This document shows positions 29,791-38,448 of a DNA stretch of 64,000 nt, in pieces. The notes under the pieces were generated by a model. That model made no database searches, was not told the DNA's origin, and saw only the letters and a program-made list of their open reading frames with translations. Position numbers and translations under genes: made by a program. The stretch is taken from positions 1 to 64,000 of the forward strand of contig CANRIF010000002.1 of the NCBI GenBank assembly GCA_947630645.1, in the 5' to 3' direction. The DNA comes from an uncultured Oscillospiraceae bacterium (lineage in GTDB: Bacteria; Bacillota; Clostridia; Oscillospirales; Oscillospiraceae). Positions within the stretch are counted from its first letter, which is position 1; each line of letters starts with the position of its first letter.

Positions 29791-31392
29791 ATGACCCGTT
29801 CCCAAAACTCCTTCTTGAATATGGTCACCGGTTTGGGTTCGTCGCTGCTGCTCATGGCCCTCAGCTTCGTCACCCGCACCGTGTTCATCCGCACCCTGGG
29901 CACGGATTATCTCGGTCTGGAGGGCGTGTTCTCCAATATCCTCACGGTGTTGAGCCTTGCCAATCTGGGCTTTGACACCGCCATCGTCTACAAACTCTAC
30001 AAGCCCATCGAGGAGGGCGACCGGCGGCGCATCCAGGTGCTGATGAAACTGTACCGCCAGGTGTATTTTGCCGTGGGCTGCGTCATCGCCGGGCTGGGCC
30101 TTGCGCTGATCCCCTTCCTTCCCTACCTGGCCAAGGACTACGACCGGCTGGCTCACCTGGGGCTCAACGGCGTGATCATTTTCCTGCTGTACCTGTTCAA
30201 CACCGTCTCTTCCTACTGGTTTTTCGCTTACAAAAACTCCTTTATCCGGGCTACCCAGAAGAGTTACATCCTCACCATCGCTGGGTATTTTATCAGCGTG
30301 GCCAGCAGCCTTGCCCAGATCCTGGCTCTGGTATATGCACGCGATTTTATGCTGTATCTTCTGACCCAGATCGGTTTCACCATACTGCAAAATCTGCTCA
30401 ACGCCTTCATTTGCGACCGACGGCATCCCTATTTGCGGGAGAAGGTCGCCGACCGAGTCTCCCGGCAGGAGTTAAAGGACCTTTTTAAGGATTGTTCTGT
30501 TCTGATGCTCCACCGGGTCAGCGGCACCGTCATCAACAGTTCGGACGTGATCGTGCTGTCCGTCTTAGCGGGATTGCAGCCCGTGGGATTATACTCCCAA
30601 TATCTGATGATCAAAAGCCAGTTGTCCGGCCTGCTGGCTACCCTTGTCAGTTCCCTGCAGGCATCCTTGGGGAGTTTATATTCTACCGGCAATCTGGACT
30701 GGTCCCGGCTGGCTTTTCGGGTGGTCAATTTTTTCACTGTGTGGCTGTTCGGCGTGGGCAGCGTGGGCCTGGCGGTGCTGATGGACGAGTTCCTCTCCCT
30801 GTGGCTCGGCCCGGGCTATGCGGTCACCAGCTGGACCACGGCGGCGGGCGTGACCGTCTCTACGCCTCTGGCGCTGTTGATCGGCATAGAGTTTTATATC
30901 GCCGGCGAGAGCCATTGCCTTATGATCTTCCGGGAGATCACCGGCACCTTCCGGTACATCCGCTTCCGGCCCATCGCCACGATCCTGACGAACCTGCCTC
31001 TGTCCATCCTGCTGGTACCCCGGATCGGTATCGCCGGATGCGTGGTAAGCACCATCATCGCCCAGCAGTTCACCTACCTTCTCATGGACCCCTGGGTCAT
31101 ATGGCCGCGGGCTTTACAGCAAAAGCCCTGGGGCTATTTCCTGCGTAACACCCTGTATCGGGTGGTGACGGCTGCCGCCGGGCTTCTGACTTGGTGGCTG
31201 TGCGGGCTGATCCCCCTAGGCGGCATAGGCGGCTTTATCGTCCGGGGCTGCGTGTGCGTGGCCGTGCCAAGCGCGGCGTTTGCCCTCTTCTTTTGCCGCA
31301 CGCAGGAGTTCCATTTCCTTCTTCAGACAATCCTGGAACTGCTATCAGGCCGGACAAAACGAAAAACCAACAAAGGGGATCTAAATCCATGA
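29791..31392 (+). CDS. polysaccharide flippase (Wzx-like)
   Basis: MTRSQNSFLNMVTGLGSSLLLMALSFVTRTVFIRTLGTDYLGLEGVFSNILTVLSLANLGFDTAIVY; multi-TM MATE/PST type. Confidence 0.88.
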   Translation: MTRSQNSFLNMVTGLGSSLLLMALSFVTRTVFIRTLGTDYLGLEGVFSNILTVLSLANLGFDTAIVYKLYKPIEEGDRRRIQVLMKLYRQVYFAVGCVIAGLGLALIPFLPYLAKDYDRLAHLGLNGVIIFLLYLFNTVSSYWFFAYKNSFIRATQKSYILTIAGYFISVASSLAQILALVYARDFMLYLLTQIGFTILQNLLNAFICDRRHPYLREKVADRVSRQELKDLFKDCSVLMLHRVSGTVINSSDVIVLSVLAGLQPVGLYSQYLMIKSQLSGLLATLVSSLQASLGSLYSTGNLDWSRLAFRVVNFFTVWLFGVGSVGLAVLMDEFLSLWLGPGYAVTSWTTAAGVTVSTPLALLIGIEFYIAGESHCLMIFREITGTFRYIRFRPIATILTNLPLSILLVPRIGIAGCVVSTIIAQQFTYLLMDPWVIWPRALQQKPWGYFLRNTLYRVVTAAAGLLTWWLCGLIPLGGIGGFIVRGCVCVAVPSAAFALFFCRTQEFHFLLQTILELLSGRTKRKTNKGDLNP

Positions 31393-32441
31393 TTCCATCT
31401 GTATCCATTGTCATCCCGATCTATAATGTGGGACCCTGGCTGCGCCAGTGCGTAGACAGTGTCCTGGGCCAGACCCTACGGGACATCGAGGTCATCCTGG
31501 TGGACGATGGTTCCTCCGACGGCTGCCCGGCCATATGTGATGAATATGCCGCGAAAGATAACCGCGTCCAGGTCATCCACAAAGAAAACGGCGGTCTGGT
31601 TTCCGCCTGGACGGCCGGCCTGCGCGTCGCGTCGGCACCTTGGGTAGGCTTCGTAGACGGCGATGACTGGGTGGACCCGGAGTATTTTGGGCAGATGTAT
31701 GCCACCGCTTTGAAAACCGGTGCGGATATGGTCATGGCCGAACTCGTCGAACACACGCCAGAAGGCGATCGCCACTTTGACAGAGAACAGCTGGAGGTCC
31801 TCCCCAAGCCAGACGGCGGCCGTCACTTCCTGGCCCGGTATTATGCTGCCGCGCCCGGCCCAGGCGTTCCGTTCACCGTTACCAATTCCAGGTGTACCAA
31901 GCTGTACCGGCGCCAGCTGTTTCTGGACAACCTGTGCTACTTCTCCCCGGAAGTCTGGCACGGGGAAGACTTGATGGCAAATACCGCCGTGATGGCCGAC
32001 TGCGGCTGTGTGGCGCTGTTGGCAGGCGGGCCAAAATATCATTACATGAAGCGGGAAAGTTCCCTGTCCTTTGGCAAAGACACCGGGCCGTTCACAGACA
32101 GGTGGGCGGAAAACGAACGGGCTTTTCTGGCCGCAACGGGCCGGATCGTCCGGGACAAGACTCTGCTGCCGGACTGCTTTTACAGTTTCTTGGGCTATAC
32201 GGCCTATGCAGCCGTGGTAAACTATCTTTCCCGTCGGGAGGCGACCTTTGCCGCCAAACGCCGTTACGCCCGCCAGATCGTGGAATTGGCGCCTTCCGGC
32301 TCGCTGTCCGCTTATGCCCGCGAGCGCGGTTCCCTGTCTGTCCGCCTTCTCTGTGCGCTGCTGCAGGCCCGCTTGGTCACACCCTGTGTTCTTATCTGCA
32401 CACTGTTCACCCGTGTTATAGGAGAACGTCATGACGCCTAA
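31389..32441 (+). CDS. family 2 glycosyltransferase (tandem paralog 5)
   Basis: MIPSVSIVIPIYNVGPWLRQCVDSVLGQTLRDIEVILVDDGSSDGCPAICDEYAAKDNR. Confidence 0.92.
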   Translation: MIPSVSIVIPIYNVGPWLRQCVDSVLGQTLRDIEVILVDDGSSDGCPAICDEYAAKDNRVQVIHKENGGLVSAWTAGLRVASAPWVGFVDGDDWVDPEYFGQMYATALKTGADMVMAELVEHTPEGDRHFDREQLEVLPKPDGGRHFLARYYAAAPGPGVPFTVTNSRCTKLYRRQLFLDNLCYFSPEVWHGEDLMANTAVMADCGCVALLAGGPKYHYMKRESSLSFGKDTGPFTDRWAENERAFLAATGRIVRDKTLLPDCFYSFLGYTAYAAVVNYLSRREATFAAKRRYARQIVELAPSGSLSAYARERGSLSVRLLCALLQARLVTPCVLICTLFTRVIGERHDA

Positions 32442-33471
32442 ATTTTCCGTCATCGTGCCCGTCTATAATGTCGAGCCATATCTGTGTCAGTGTGTGGACA
32501 GCATTTTGGCCCAGACCTTTTCCGATCTGGAGGTCATTTTGGTGGACGACGGCTCCCCCGACGGCTGCCCAGCCATATGCGACGAATACGCGGCAAAAGA
32601 CGCCCGTGTCACCGCCATTCATCAGCTGAACGCAGGTCTGGTCCGGGCCAGAAAGTCCGGTATCCTGCGTGCCTCCGCCGATTATATCTGCTTCGTGGAC
32701 AGCGACGACTGGGTGAAAGAGAATTGGCTGCAGACCGTTTACCAGTGCCTGATGGAAGGCAACTGGCCAGATATGCTTGTTTTTTCTTATATACAGAGCA
32801 ACGGTATGCCCTCCCAGCCGCTCCTTGCCGAGGAAGGTTTTTATGATAAGAACCACATGGAGAGCCAGATATATCCCTACATGATATGGGATCGGCGCAA
32901 GCCCTTCTTTGCCCAGCTGATCCCCGGCTATCAATGGATGTACGCCATCAGACGAGAACTTCTCCTGGCACATTATATGCGTTCTGACGCTATTACTGTC
33001 TACGAAGACGCCGCCATGCTTTACGAGTGCCTTTACAACGCTGAGTCTCTTTATATCTGTCCGGAGAAGTTGTATATCTACCGCCAGCACAGCGGCTCTG
33101 CCTTGGCGCGCTTTGCCCCCAACACCATCGACAACATAGATTTGTGCCGGGACTATATGTTGGACCATTTGGTCCAGCAGGCACCGGAATTACAGGTACA
33201 GGTGGACGCCTTCTTTGCCGAGAAGATCATCCGCATCCTGCGTTTCAGCAGAAGCTATCATTTTACCGTCCAGCAGACTGCCCGTGTCCTGGCCGACGGG
33301 CTGGATCGTACCGGTCTTGCCGGGCCGTTGGCCCGTGCAAAACTCCCCATCCACATCCGGCTGTTCATGCTGCTGCTTCGCTTCCGTCTTTACTACATCG
33401 CCGCTGCCCTTTACCGGGCCTTTCTTTGGCTGTGCATCCAGGCGCACGGCCTGCGCTCCCGAGGTGGTTGA
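32431..33471 (+). CDS. family 2 glycosyltransferase (tandem paralog 6)
   Basis: MTPKFSVIVPVYNVEPYLCQCVDSILAQTFSDLEVILVDDGSPDGCPAICDEY. Confidence 0.92.
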   Translation: MTPKFSVIVPVYNVEPYLCQCVDSILAQTFSDLEVILVDDGSPDGCPAICDEYAAKDARVTAIHQLNAGLVRARKSGILRASADYICFVDSDDWVKENWLQTVYQCLMEGNWPDMLVFSYIQSNGMPSQPLLAEEGFYDKNHMESQIYPYMIWDRRKPFFAQLIPGYQWMYAIRRELLLAHYMRSDAITVYEDAAMLYECLYNAESLYICPEKLYIYRQHSGSALARFAPNTIDNIDLCRDYMLDHLVQQAPELQVQVDAFFAEKIIRILRFSRSYHFTVQQTARVLADGLDRTGLAGPLARAKLPIHIRLFMLLLRFRLYYIAAALYRAFLWLCIQAHGLRSRGG

Positions 33472-33473
33472 TC

Positions 33474-34496
33474 ATGCCTGAATTCTCTGTCATTGTACCC
33501 GTTTATAACGTAGAGCCCTATTTGCGTCAGTGCGTGGACAGCATTTTGGCCCAGACCTTTTCCGATTTCGAGGTCATTTTGGTGGACGACGGCTCCCCCG
33601 ATGGCTGCGGCGCCATCTGCGACGAGTACGCGGCGAAGGACAGCCGCGTCACCGTCGTCCATCAGCAAAACGCCGGCCTGGCCCGCGCCAGAAAGTCCGG
33701 CCTCCTGCGGGCCTCCGCCGATTACATCTGCTTTGTGGACAGCGACGACTGGGTGAAAGAGGATTGGCTGCAGACCATCCACCAGTGCCTGATGGAAGGC
33801 AACTGGCCAGATATGCTTGTTTTTTCCTATGTGCAGGACGACGGCTCGACCGCGCAGCCGCTTTTTGCCGAGGCGGGACTGTACGACAAAGCCCGCATGG
33901 AGAGCCAGATATATCCTTACATGATCTGGGACCAACGCAAACCCTTCCTCACGCAGCTGCTCCCAGCCTTTCAATGCATGAAGGTCACCCGTCGGGAGCT
34001 TCTGGCGGAGCATTTCATCAGCGATGACGCCTATATCCCGCTTTTTGAAGATGTGGCGATGACCTACGAGTGCCTGTACAACGCCGATTCCCTGTATATC
34101 TGTCCGGAGGCGCTGTATGTTTACCGCATTCGGGAGGGCTCTCTCCTGCACCATCCCGACCCGGACGTATACCGGAAGATCAAATGCAGCCGGGACTATA
34201 TGCTGGAGCATCTCGTCCTGCAAGCGCCGGAGTTGCGGGTACAAGTAGACGCGTTTTTCGCGGTAAAATTCCTGTTTTTTCTGGAGCGGGATGTTGCCAG
34301 CGGCCACAGCACACGGCAGGCGGCCCGCCACCTGCGGGACGGGCTGGCGGGCACCGGCCTGGCTGGCGACCTGTCCGTGGAGGCGCTGCCGCTTCGCATC
34401 CGGTTTTTCCTCATGCTGCTCCGTCACCGCGCCTATCTGTCCGCCGTGGTGACATATCGCCTGCGTACCTGGTTGTTCAACACTTTGCATATATAG
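33474..34496 (+). CDS. family 2 glycosyltransferase (tandem paralog 7)
   Basis: MPEFSVIVPVYNVEPYLRQCVDSILAQTFSDFEVILVDDGSPDGCGAICDEYAAKDSR. Confidence 0.92.
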   Translation: MPEFSVIVPVYNVEPYLRQCVDSILAQTFSDFEVILVDDGSPDGCGAICDEYAAKDSRVTVVHQQNAGLARARKSGLLRASADYICFVDSDDWVKEDWLQTIHQCLMEGNWPDMLVFSYVQDDGSTAQPLFAEAGLYDKARMESQIYPYMIWDQRKPFLTQLLPAFQCMKVTRRELLAEHFISDDAYIPLFEDVAMTYECLYNADSLYICPEALYVYRIREGSLLHHPDPDVYRKIKCSRDYMLEHLVLQAPELRVQVDAFFAVKFLFFLERDVASGHSTRQAARHLRDGLAGTGLAGDLSVEALPLRIRFFLMLLRHRAYLSAVVTYRLRTWLFNTLHI

Positions 34497-34521
34497 CGTT
34501 TTGGCTCCTTGAAAGCTGAAA

Positions 34522-34550
34522 AGAGGGACCGCCCGACGGGTGGTCCCTCT
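34522..34550 (+). terminator. terminator-like hairpin at the end of the glycan operon
   Basis: AGAGGGACCGCCC-GAC-GGGTGGTCCCTCT; T-run is not immediate. Confidence 0.5.
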
Positions 34551-34591
34551 CCACTGTATGCTCCTTTTCCTTCCAAGCGCCGCGTACACCC

Positions 34592-35446
34592 TCACAACCG
34601 CCGCAGGCAGTCATATTCGGCCCGGCGGCCGGGGGAGAGATAAAACGCCTCAAAGCGCCCGCCGGGCACGTCCAATTCCTCATCAGGGCCAACGCCCCAG
34701 CCGGGGTGCATCACCAGTTCCAGCGTACAGCCCTTTTTCGCCGCGGCCCGCTCCATGTCCGGCAGCAGCCGATGCACCGGCTCGTAGGCCATGTTCCCGG
34801 ACAGGACCAGGCCCATCACCATGTTCCGTTTCAGGCCCATCTCGTCCATGACGCGCCCGCTCCGCAGAGCCAGGGCGTTCAGCGTCAGGTTTTTCACCAC
34901 GTTCACCGGCCGGCTGTACCGCCACACCGACGGCCGGCGCAGGTAGGGAAGCAGCGGCTCCCGCGCCCAGCGGATGTAGGTCACGGTCCAGCCGTTTTCC
35001 CGCACCGCGTCACGGATGGCCTCCAGGACCACGGGGATCATCTGGATGTGCTGATGCCCGTCCAGCCGCAGGGGCCGGTCCCCCAGCAGGGGCAGCGTCC
35101 GCCGGATCTGGCGGGCGAACTCCCGGGCCAGCTGCTCCTGCAGCGCCCGGCGCTTTGGCCCCAGGGACAGGGCGAAAAGCCGGAAAAAACTCTGGCGGAA
35201 CCGGCCGTCCGGCCCGGCCAGCAGCGGCACCTCCTCCGGCGGGGACAGGCACAGCCCCTCTGTCGCGTTCAAGTGTACCGCCACGGTCAGCGCCCCGTCG
35301 TCCGCCAGCAGCCCCATGGCTCGCTCCAGCGCCGGGCTGTTGGGCATGGCGCTCACGCCAGTGAGCCGCCCTTCCCGCCGGCAGTCCAGGATATGCTCCG
35401 CCTGGGACAGGGTGATGCCGTAGTCGTCGGCGTTAATGAGCGTCAT
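34592..35446 (-). CDS. ChbG/HpnK (YdjC-like) carbohydrate deacetylase
   Basis: MTLINADDYGITLSQAEHIL..., LRLDGHQHIQMIPVV, ELVMHPG. Confidence 0.88.
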   Translation of the reverse strand: MTLINADDYGITLSQAEHILDCRREGRLTGVSAMPNSPALERAMGLLADDGALTVAVHLNATEGLCLSPPEEVPLLAGPDGRFRQSFFRLFALSLGPKRRALQEQLAREFARQIRRTLPLLGDRPLRLDGHQHIQMIPVVLEAIRDAVRENGWTVTYIRWAREPLLPYLRRPSVWRYSRPVNVVKNLTLNALALRSGRVMDEMGLKRNMVMGLVLSGNMAYEPVHRLLPDMERAAAKKGCTLELVMHPGWGVGPDEELDVPGGRFEAFYLSPGRRAEYDCLRRL

Positions 35447-36401
35447 CGCCGCGCTCCTTCCGCCGGTCGGGCAGGCCCACGGTGCCGGCGATGATGAAGC
35501 GGTGGCGGCCCTTGACCTCCTCGTAGATCTTGGCGATATATCCGCCGATGATCCCCAAGCTGAGCATCACGATGGCGCCGATGATCAACTCGATCAGGAT
35601 CACGGTGGTGAAGCCCTCCACCGCCCGGTGGGTGGCGAAGGACACGATGCTGTCGATGCCCTGGATCACGGCCAGCACCAAAAACAGCGCGCCCATGGCC
35701 GTCACCAGGTACAGCGGCGCCGTGGTGAAGGAGACGATGTTGTTCACCGCGTATTTGATAAGGCTCACGGCGCTCCACTTGCTCTTGCCCGCCTGGCGCT
35801 CCTGCACCCGGAAGCCTACGGAGACAGTCTTATACCCCACCCAGCCGGACAGCGCCCGGAAGAACGTGTTGCGCTCCGGCAGCGCCACCAGCGCGTCCAC
35901 CGCCTTCCGGTCCAGCAGCTTGAAGTCCGACGCCTTCGACATATCCATCTTCACCGCGGCGCTCATGATCTTGTAAAACAGGGCGGTCATGCACCGGTAG
36001 ACGGGGTTTTCCTTCCCCCGGTCCTCCTTGACGCCCTCGATCACCTCATAGCCGCTCTGCCACAGCCGGTACATCTCCACCAGCGTCTCCACCGGATGCT
36101 GCAGGTCGCAGTCCATCACGGCGCAGCAGTCCCCCGCCGCCGTCTCCAGCCCGGCGAAGATGGCCGCCTCCTTGCCGAAATTCCGGGAGAAGCGCACGCC
36201 CCGGACCATATCCCACTCCCCGGCGGCCGCGCCGATCTGCTCCCAGGTGCCGTCCGTGGAGCCGTCGTCCACGAAGTAGACGGCGGCGGCGATGCCCTCC
36301 CGCTCCATGACGGAGCGGACGGCCTGGGCCGCGGCTTGGATATTGTCCGCCTCGTTGTAGGCGGGGATGATGATGGAAAGGGTCTCCCTCTGTGCGCTCA
36401 T
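35433..36401 (-). CDS. family 2 glycosyltransferase, bactoprenol-glucosyltransferase type
   Basis: LSIIIPAYNEADNI, VMDCDLQHPVETL, two C-terminal TMs. Confidence 0.9.
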   Translation of the reverse strand: MSAQRETLSIIIPAYNEADNIQAAAQAVRSVMEREGIAAAVYFVDDGSTDGTWEQIGAAAGEWDMVRGVRFSRNFGKEAAIFAGLETAAGDCCAVMDCDLQHPVETLVEMYRLWQSGYEVIEGVKEDRGKENPVYRCMTALFYKIMSAAVKMDMSKASDFKLLDRKAVDALVALPERNTFFRALSGWVGYKTVSVGFRVQERQAGKSKWSAVSLIKYAVNNIVSFTTAPLYLVTAMGALFLVLAVIQGIDSIVSFATHRAVEGFTTVILIELIIGAIVMLSLGIIGGYIAKIYEEVKGRHRFIIAGTVGLPDRRKERGDDAH

Positions 36402-36434
36402 GTCTGTCCCTCCCACGGGTTTTCCGTACCGTTC

Positions 36435-36463
36435 ATTATAAATTGTATGGAAAGGCTTGTCAA
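36435..36463 (-). promoter_or_regulatory. sigmaA-type promoter for the 36401 gene
   Basis: minus strand TTGACA - 17 nt - TATAAT. Confidence 0.7.
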
Positions 36464-36495
36464 GAAAACGGCCCCCCGTCGTCGGGATAAGCTGC

Positions 36496-36551
36496 ACAAT
36501 CCCTCAGTCTCCGGCTATTGCCGGAGCCAGCTCCCTTTGCACAAGGGAGCC
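36496..36551 (+). repeat. palindromic element, right half
   Basis: ACAATCCCTCAGTCTCCGGCTATTGCCGGAGCCAGCTCCCTTTGCACAAGGGAGCC; same layout as 48453-48505. Confidence 0.75.
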
Positions 36552-36611
36552 TTTCAATAATGTGTCGCTTTCAGCGACAAATGAAGATGCTAAGTTGACC
36601 GCAAGCCCAAA

Positions 36612-36662
36612 GCCTCCCCTGTGCAAGGGGAGGTGCCGAGCGAAGCGAGGCGGAGAGGTTGT
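36612..36662 (+). repeat. palindromic element, left half
   Basis: GCCTCCCCTGTGCAAGGGGAGGTGCCGAGCGAAGCGAGGCGGAGAGGTTGT; near-identical to 48376 and 46867-46918 (rc). Confidence 0.85.
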
Positions 36663-36730
36663 CGTTGGGAAATGCTCTTCGCTGGTTTCCCGTGGGGGCC
36701 CCATTTCAGATAAGCTCCACAATCCCGCGC

Positions 36731-36779
36731 TTTGACAGCAGAACGGCCCCGCCGGGAGGCGGGGCCGTTCTGTGTCAAA
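36731..36779 (-). terminator. strong hairpin beyond the 36785 stop codon
   Basis: about 22-bp stem with one bulge: TTTGACA(G)CAGAACGGCCCCGCC / GGCGGGGCCGTTCTGTGTCAAA. Confidence 0.5.
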
Positions 36780-36784
36780 GATGC

Positions 36785-37222
36785 TCAGTTGCCGGTGGCG
36801 ACGATGTATTCCTCGCTCTCGGAGAAGCGCAGGGTCGTCACATAAAAGTCGTCGTAAACCAGGGTCCCGTCCTCGGCGCCCAGCACCGCGCAGCTGGTGA
36901 CGTACTCCGCGGACTTGGGCTGGCCCATGTAGTCGTACAGCGACTGGACCGGCTCGCCCACCAGATCCTCCACGTGCTTCTGCTGCTCGCCCATATCCGC
37001 GAGGCCGTCGCCGGCGGTCTTCCGGTCGGGAGCGGCGTTATCGTCCGCGCTCACGATATTGCCGGCCTCTTTGTCCTCGGGGGGCGCGGTCACGGTGGGG
37101 ATCTCGGTGGCCTCGGCCTCCGGCGCCTCGGTGGGAGCGGGGGCGTTATTGCCGCCGCCGCAGGCGCACAGCGTCGCCAGCGCAAGGACCAGCGCAAGGA
37201 TGATGATCGTATATTTCTTCAT
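36785..37222 (-). CDS. putative lipoprotein, SmpA-like C-terminal pattern not confirmed
   Basis: MKKYTIIILALVLALATLCACGGGNN lipobox LCAC; about 145 aa. Confidence 0.75.
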   Translation of the reverse strand: MKKYTIIILALVLALATLCACGGGNNAPAPTEAPEAEATEIPTVTAPPEDKEAGNIVSADDNAAPDRKTAGDGLADMGEQQKHVEDLVGEPVQSLYDYMGQPKSAEYVTSCAVLGAEDGTLVYDDFYVTTLRFSESEEYIVATGN

Positions 37223-37272
37223 GATGTTCTCCTTCGTTCGATATTCTGTTGGCTCTCTCGCTCAACCCCCAC

Positions 37273-37301
37273 ATTATACCCAGCCGGGCAGGGGCTGTCA
37301 A
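37273..37301 (-). promoter_or_regulatory. sigmaA promoter for the lipoprotein gene
   Basis: minus strand TTGACA - 17 nt - TATAAT. Confidence 0.75.
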
Positions 37302-37316
37302 GTGCATAAACGACGA

Positions 37317-37344
37317 AAAAGGACCCGCACTGGCGGGTCCTTTT
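37317..37344. terminator. Rho-independent terminator
   Basis: AAAAGGACCCGC-ACTG-GCGGGTCCTTTT. Confidence 0.8.
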
Positions 37345-37355
37345 GGGATGCTGCC

Positions 37356-37796
37356 TTATTCCTCCGGGGGCGTCTCGCTCTTCTCCTCGCCCAGATCGAA
37401 CTCCAGGGACTCGCCGCAGGCGGGGCACTGGATGGTGCCGTTTTTCAGCACGTCCTCCTCGAAGGTGATGGTCTCGCCGCAGCTGGGGCACTCGCACTCG
37501 TAAAACACGGTCTTGCCGTCCCAGGGCTCGCCATCCTCGTCTTCATCCTCTTCCTCTTCCTCTTCCTCCTCTGGCTCACCGAAGAGGATGTTCTCCACGT
37601 CCTCCAGATCGTCGCTGACGGCGTCCAGTCCATCGCCCAACTCAGCCACGTCCGAGCCCAGGTCGTCCAGGTCCAGCGCCAGGTCCTCCAGGATGTCCAG
37701 CAGGGTGGCCAGCAGCTTTCCCTCCTTCGTGGAGGGGTCGGTGCCGTAGCCCTCGGCCAGGCCCTTCATATACGCGACTTTTTCAGCAGTGGTCAT
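37356..37796 (-). CDS. CD1247-type N-terminal domain and zinc-ribbon protein
   Basis: MTTAEKVAYMKGLAEGY...LLATLLDILEDLA; acidic run EEEEEEEEDEDED; CPSCGETI...CPACGESL. Confidence 0.75.
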   Translation of the reverse strand: MTTAEKVAYMKGLAEGYGTDPSTKEGKLLATLLDILEDLALDLDDLGSDVAELGDGLDAVSDDLEDVENILFGEPEEEEEEEEDEDEDGEPWDGKTVFYECECPSCGETITFEEDVLKNGTIQCPACGESLEFDLGEEKSETPPEE

Positions 37797-37808
37797 ACCG
37801 GGGCCTCC

Positions 37809-38372
37809 TCAGCTCTTGGCCCGGCCCAGATACTCGCCCGTGCGGGTGTCGATCTCGATGCGCTCGCCCGGCTCGATGAACAGGGGCACCTTGATCTCCG
37901 CGCCGGTCTCCAGGGTGGCGGGCTTGGTGGCGTTGGTGGCGGTGTTGCCGGCGAAGCCGGGGTCGGTCTCGGTGATGGTCAGGGTCACGAAGTTGGGCGC
38001 GTCCACGGCGAACACCACGCCCTTGTAGGAGCTGATGGTGCAGACCTCGTTCTCCTTGACGAAGCGGAAGCCGTCGGACAGCTTGCTCTTGTCGATGGGG
38101 ATCAGCTCGTAAGTCTCCCCGTCCATGAAGTAATAGATGTCGCCGTCGGCGTAGCTGTACTCCATGTTCTTGCGCTCCACATAGGCGCTCTCGAACTTGG
38201 CGGTGGGGTTGAAGGAAGTCTCCACCACGGCGCCGGTGATGACGTTCTTCATCTTGGTACGCACGAAGGGGGAGCCCTTGCCGGGCTTGACATGCTGGAA
38301 TTCGATGACCTGCATGACCTGTCCGTCCATCTCGAAGGTCACGCCGTTGCGGAATTCGCCTGCTGAAATCAT
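37809..38372 (-). CDS. efp: elongation factor P
   Basis: [63 protein letters not shown]. Confidence 0.97.
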   Translation of the reverse strand: MISAGEFRNGVTFEMDGQVMQVIEFQHVKPGKGSPFVRTKMKNVITGAVVETSFNPTAKFESAYVERKNMEYSYADGDIYYFMDGETYELIPIDKSKLSDGFRFVKENEVCTISSYKGVVFAVDAPNFVTLTITETDPGFAGNTATNATKPATLETGAEIKVPLFIEPGERIEIDTRTGEYLGRAKS

Positions 38373-38448
38373 ATGAAATATCCTCCGTATGAGTGATTTG
38401 TTTTAACGATTCATTTTACTATATATTTTCCGCTTTGACAACCCTCTT

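Noticed and set aside
25694-34496. Transposon array suggested by repeated DNA
   Set aside because: Repeats are the conserved 5' coding regions of GT2 genes
36504-36722. 72-aa minus-strand ORF in the 36.5 kb repeat region
   Set aside because: Translation of the palindromic element itself; no independent support
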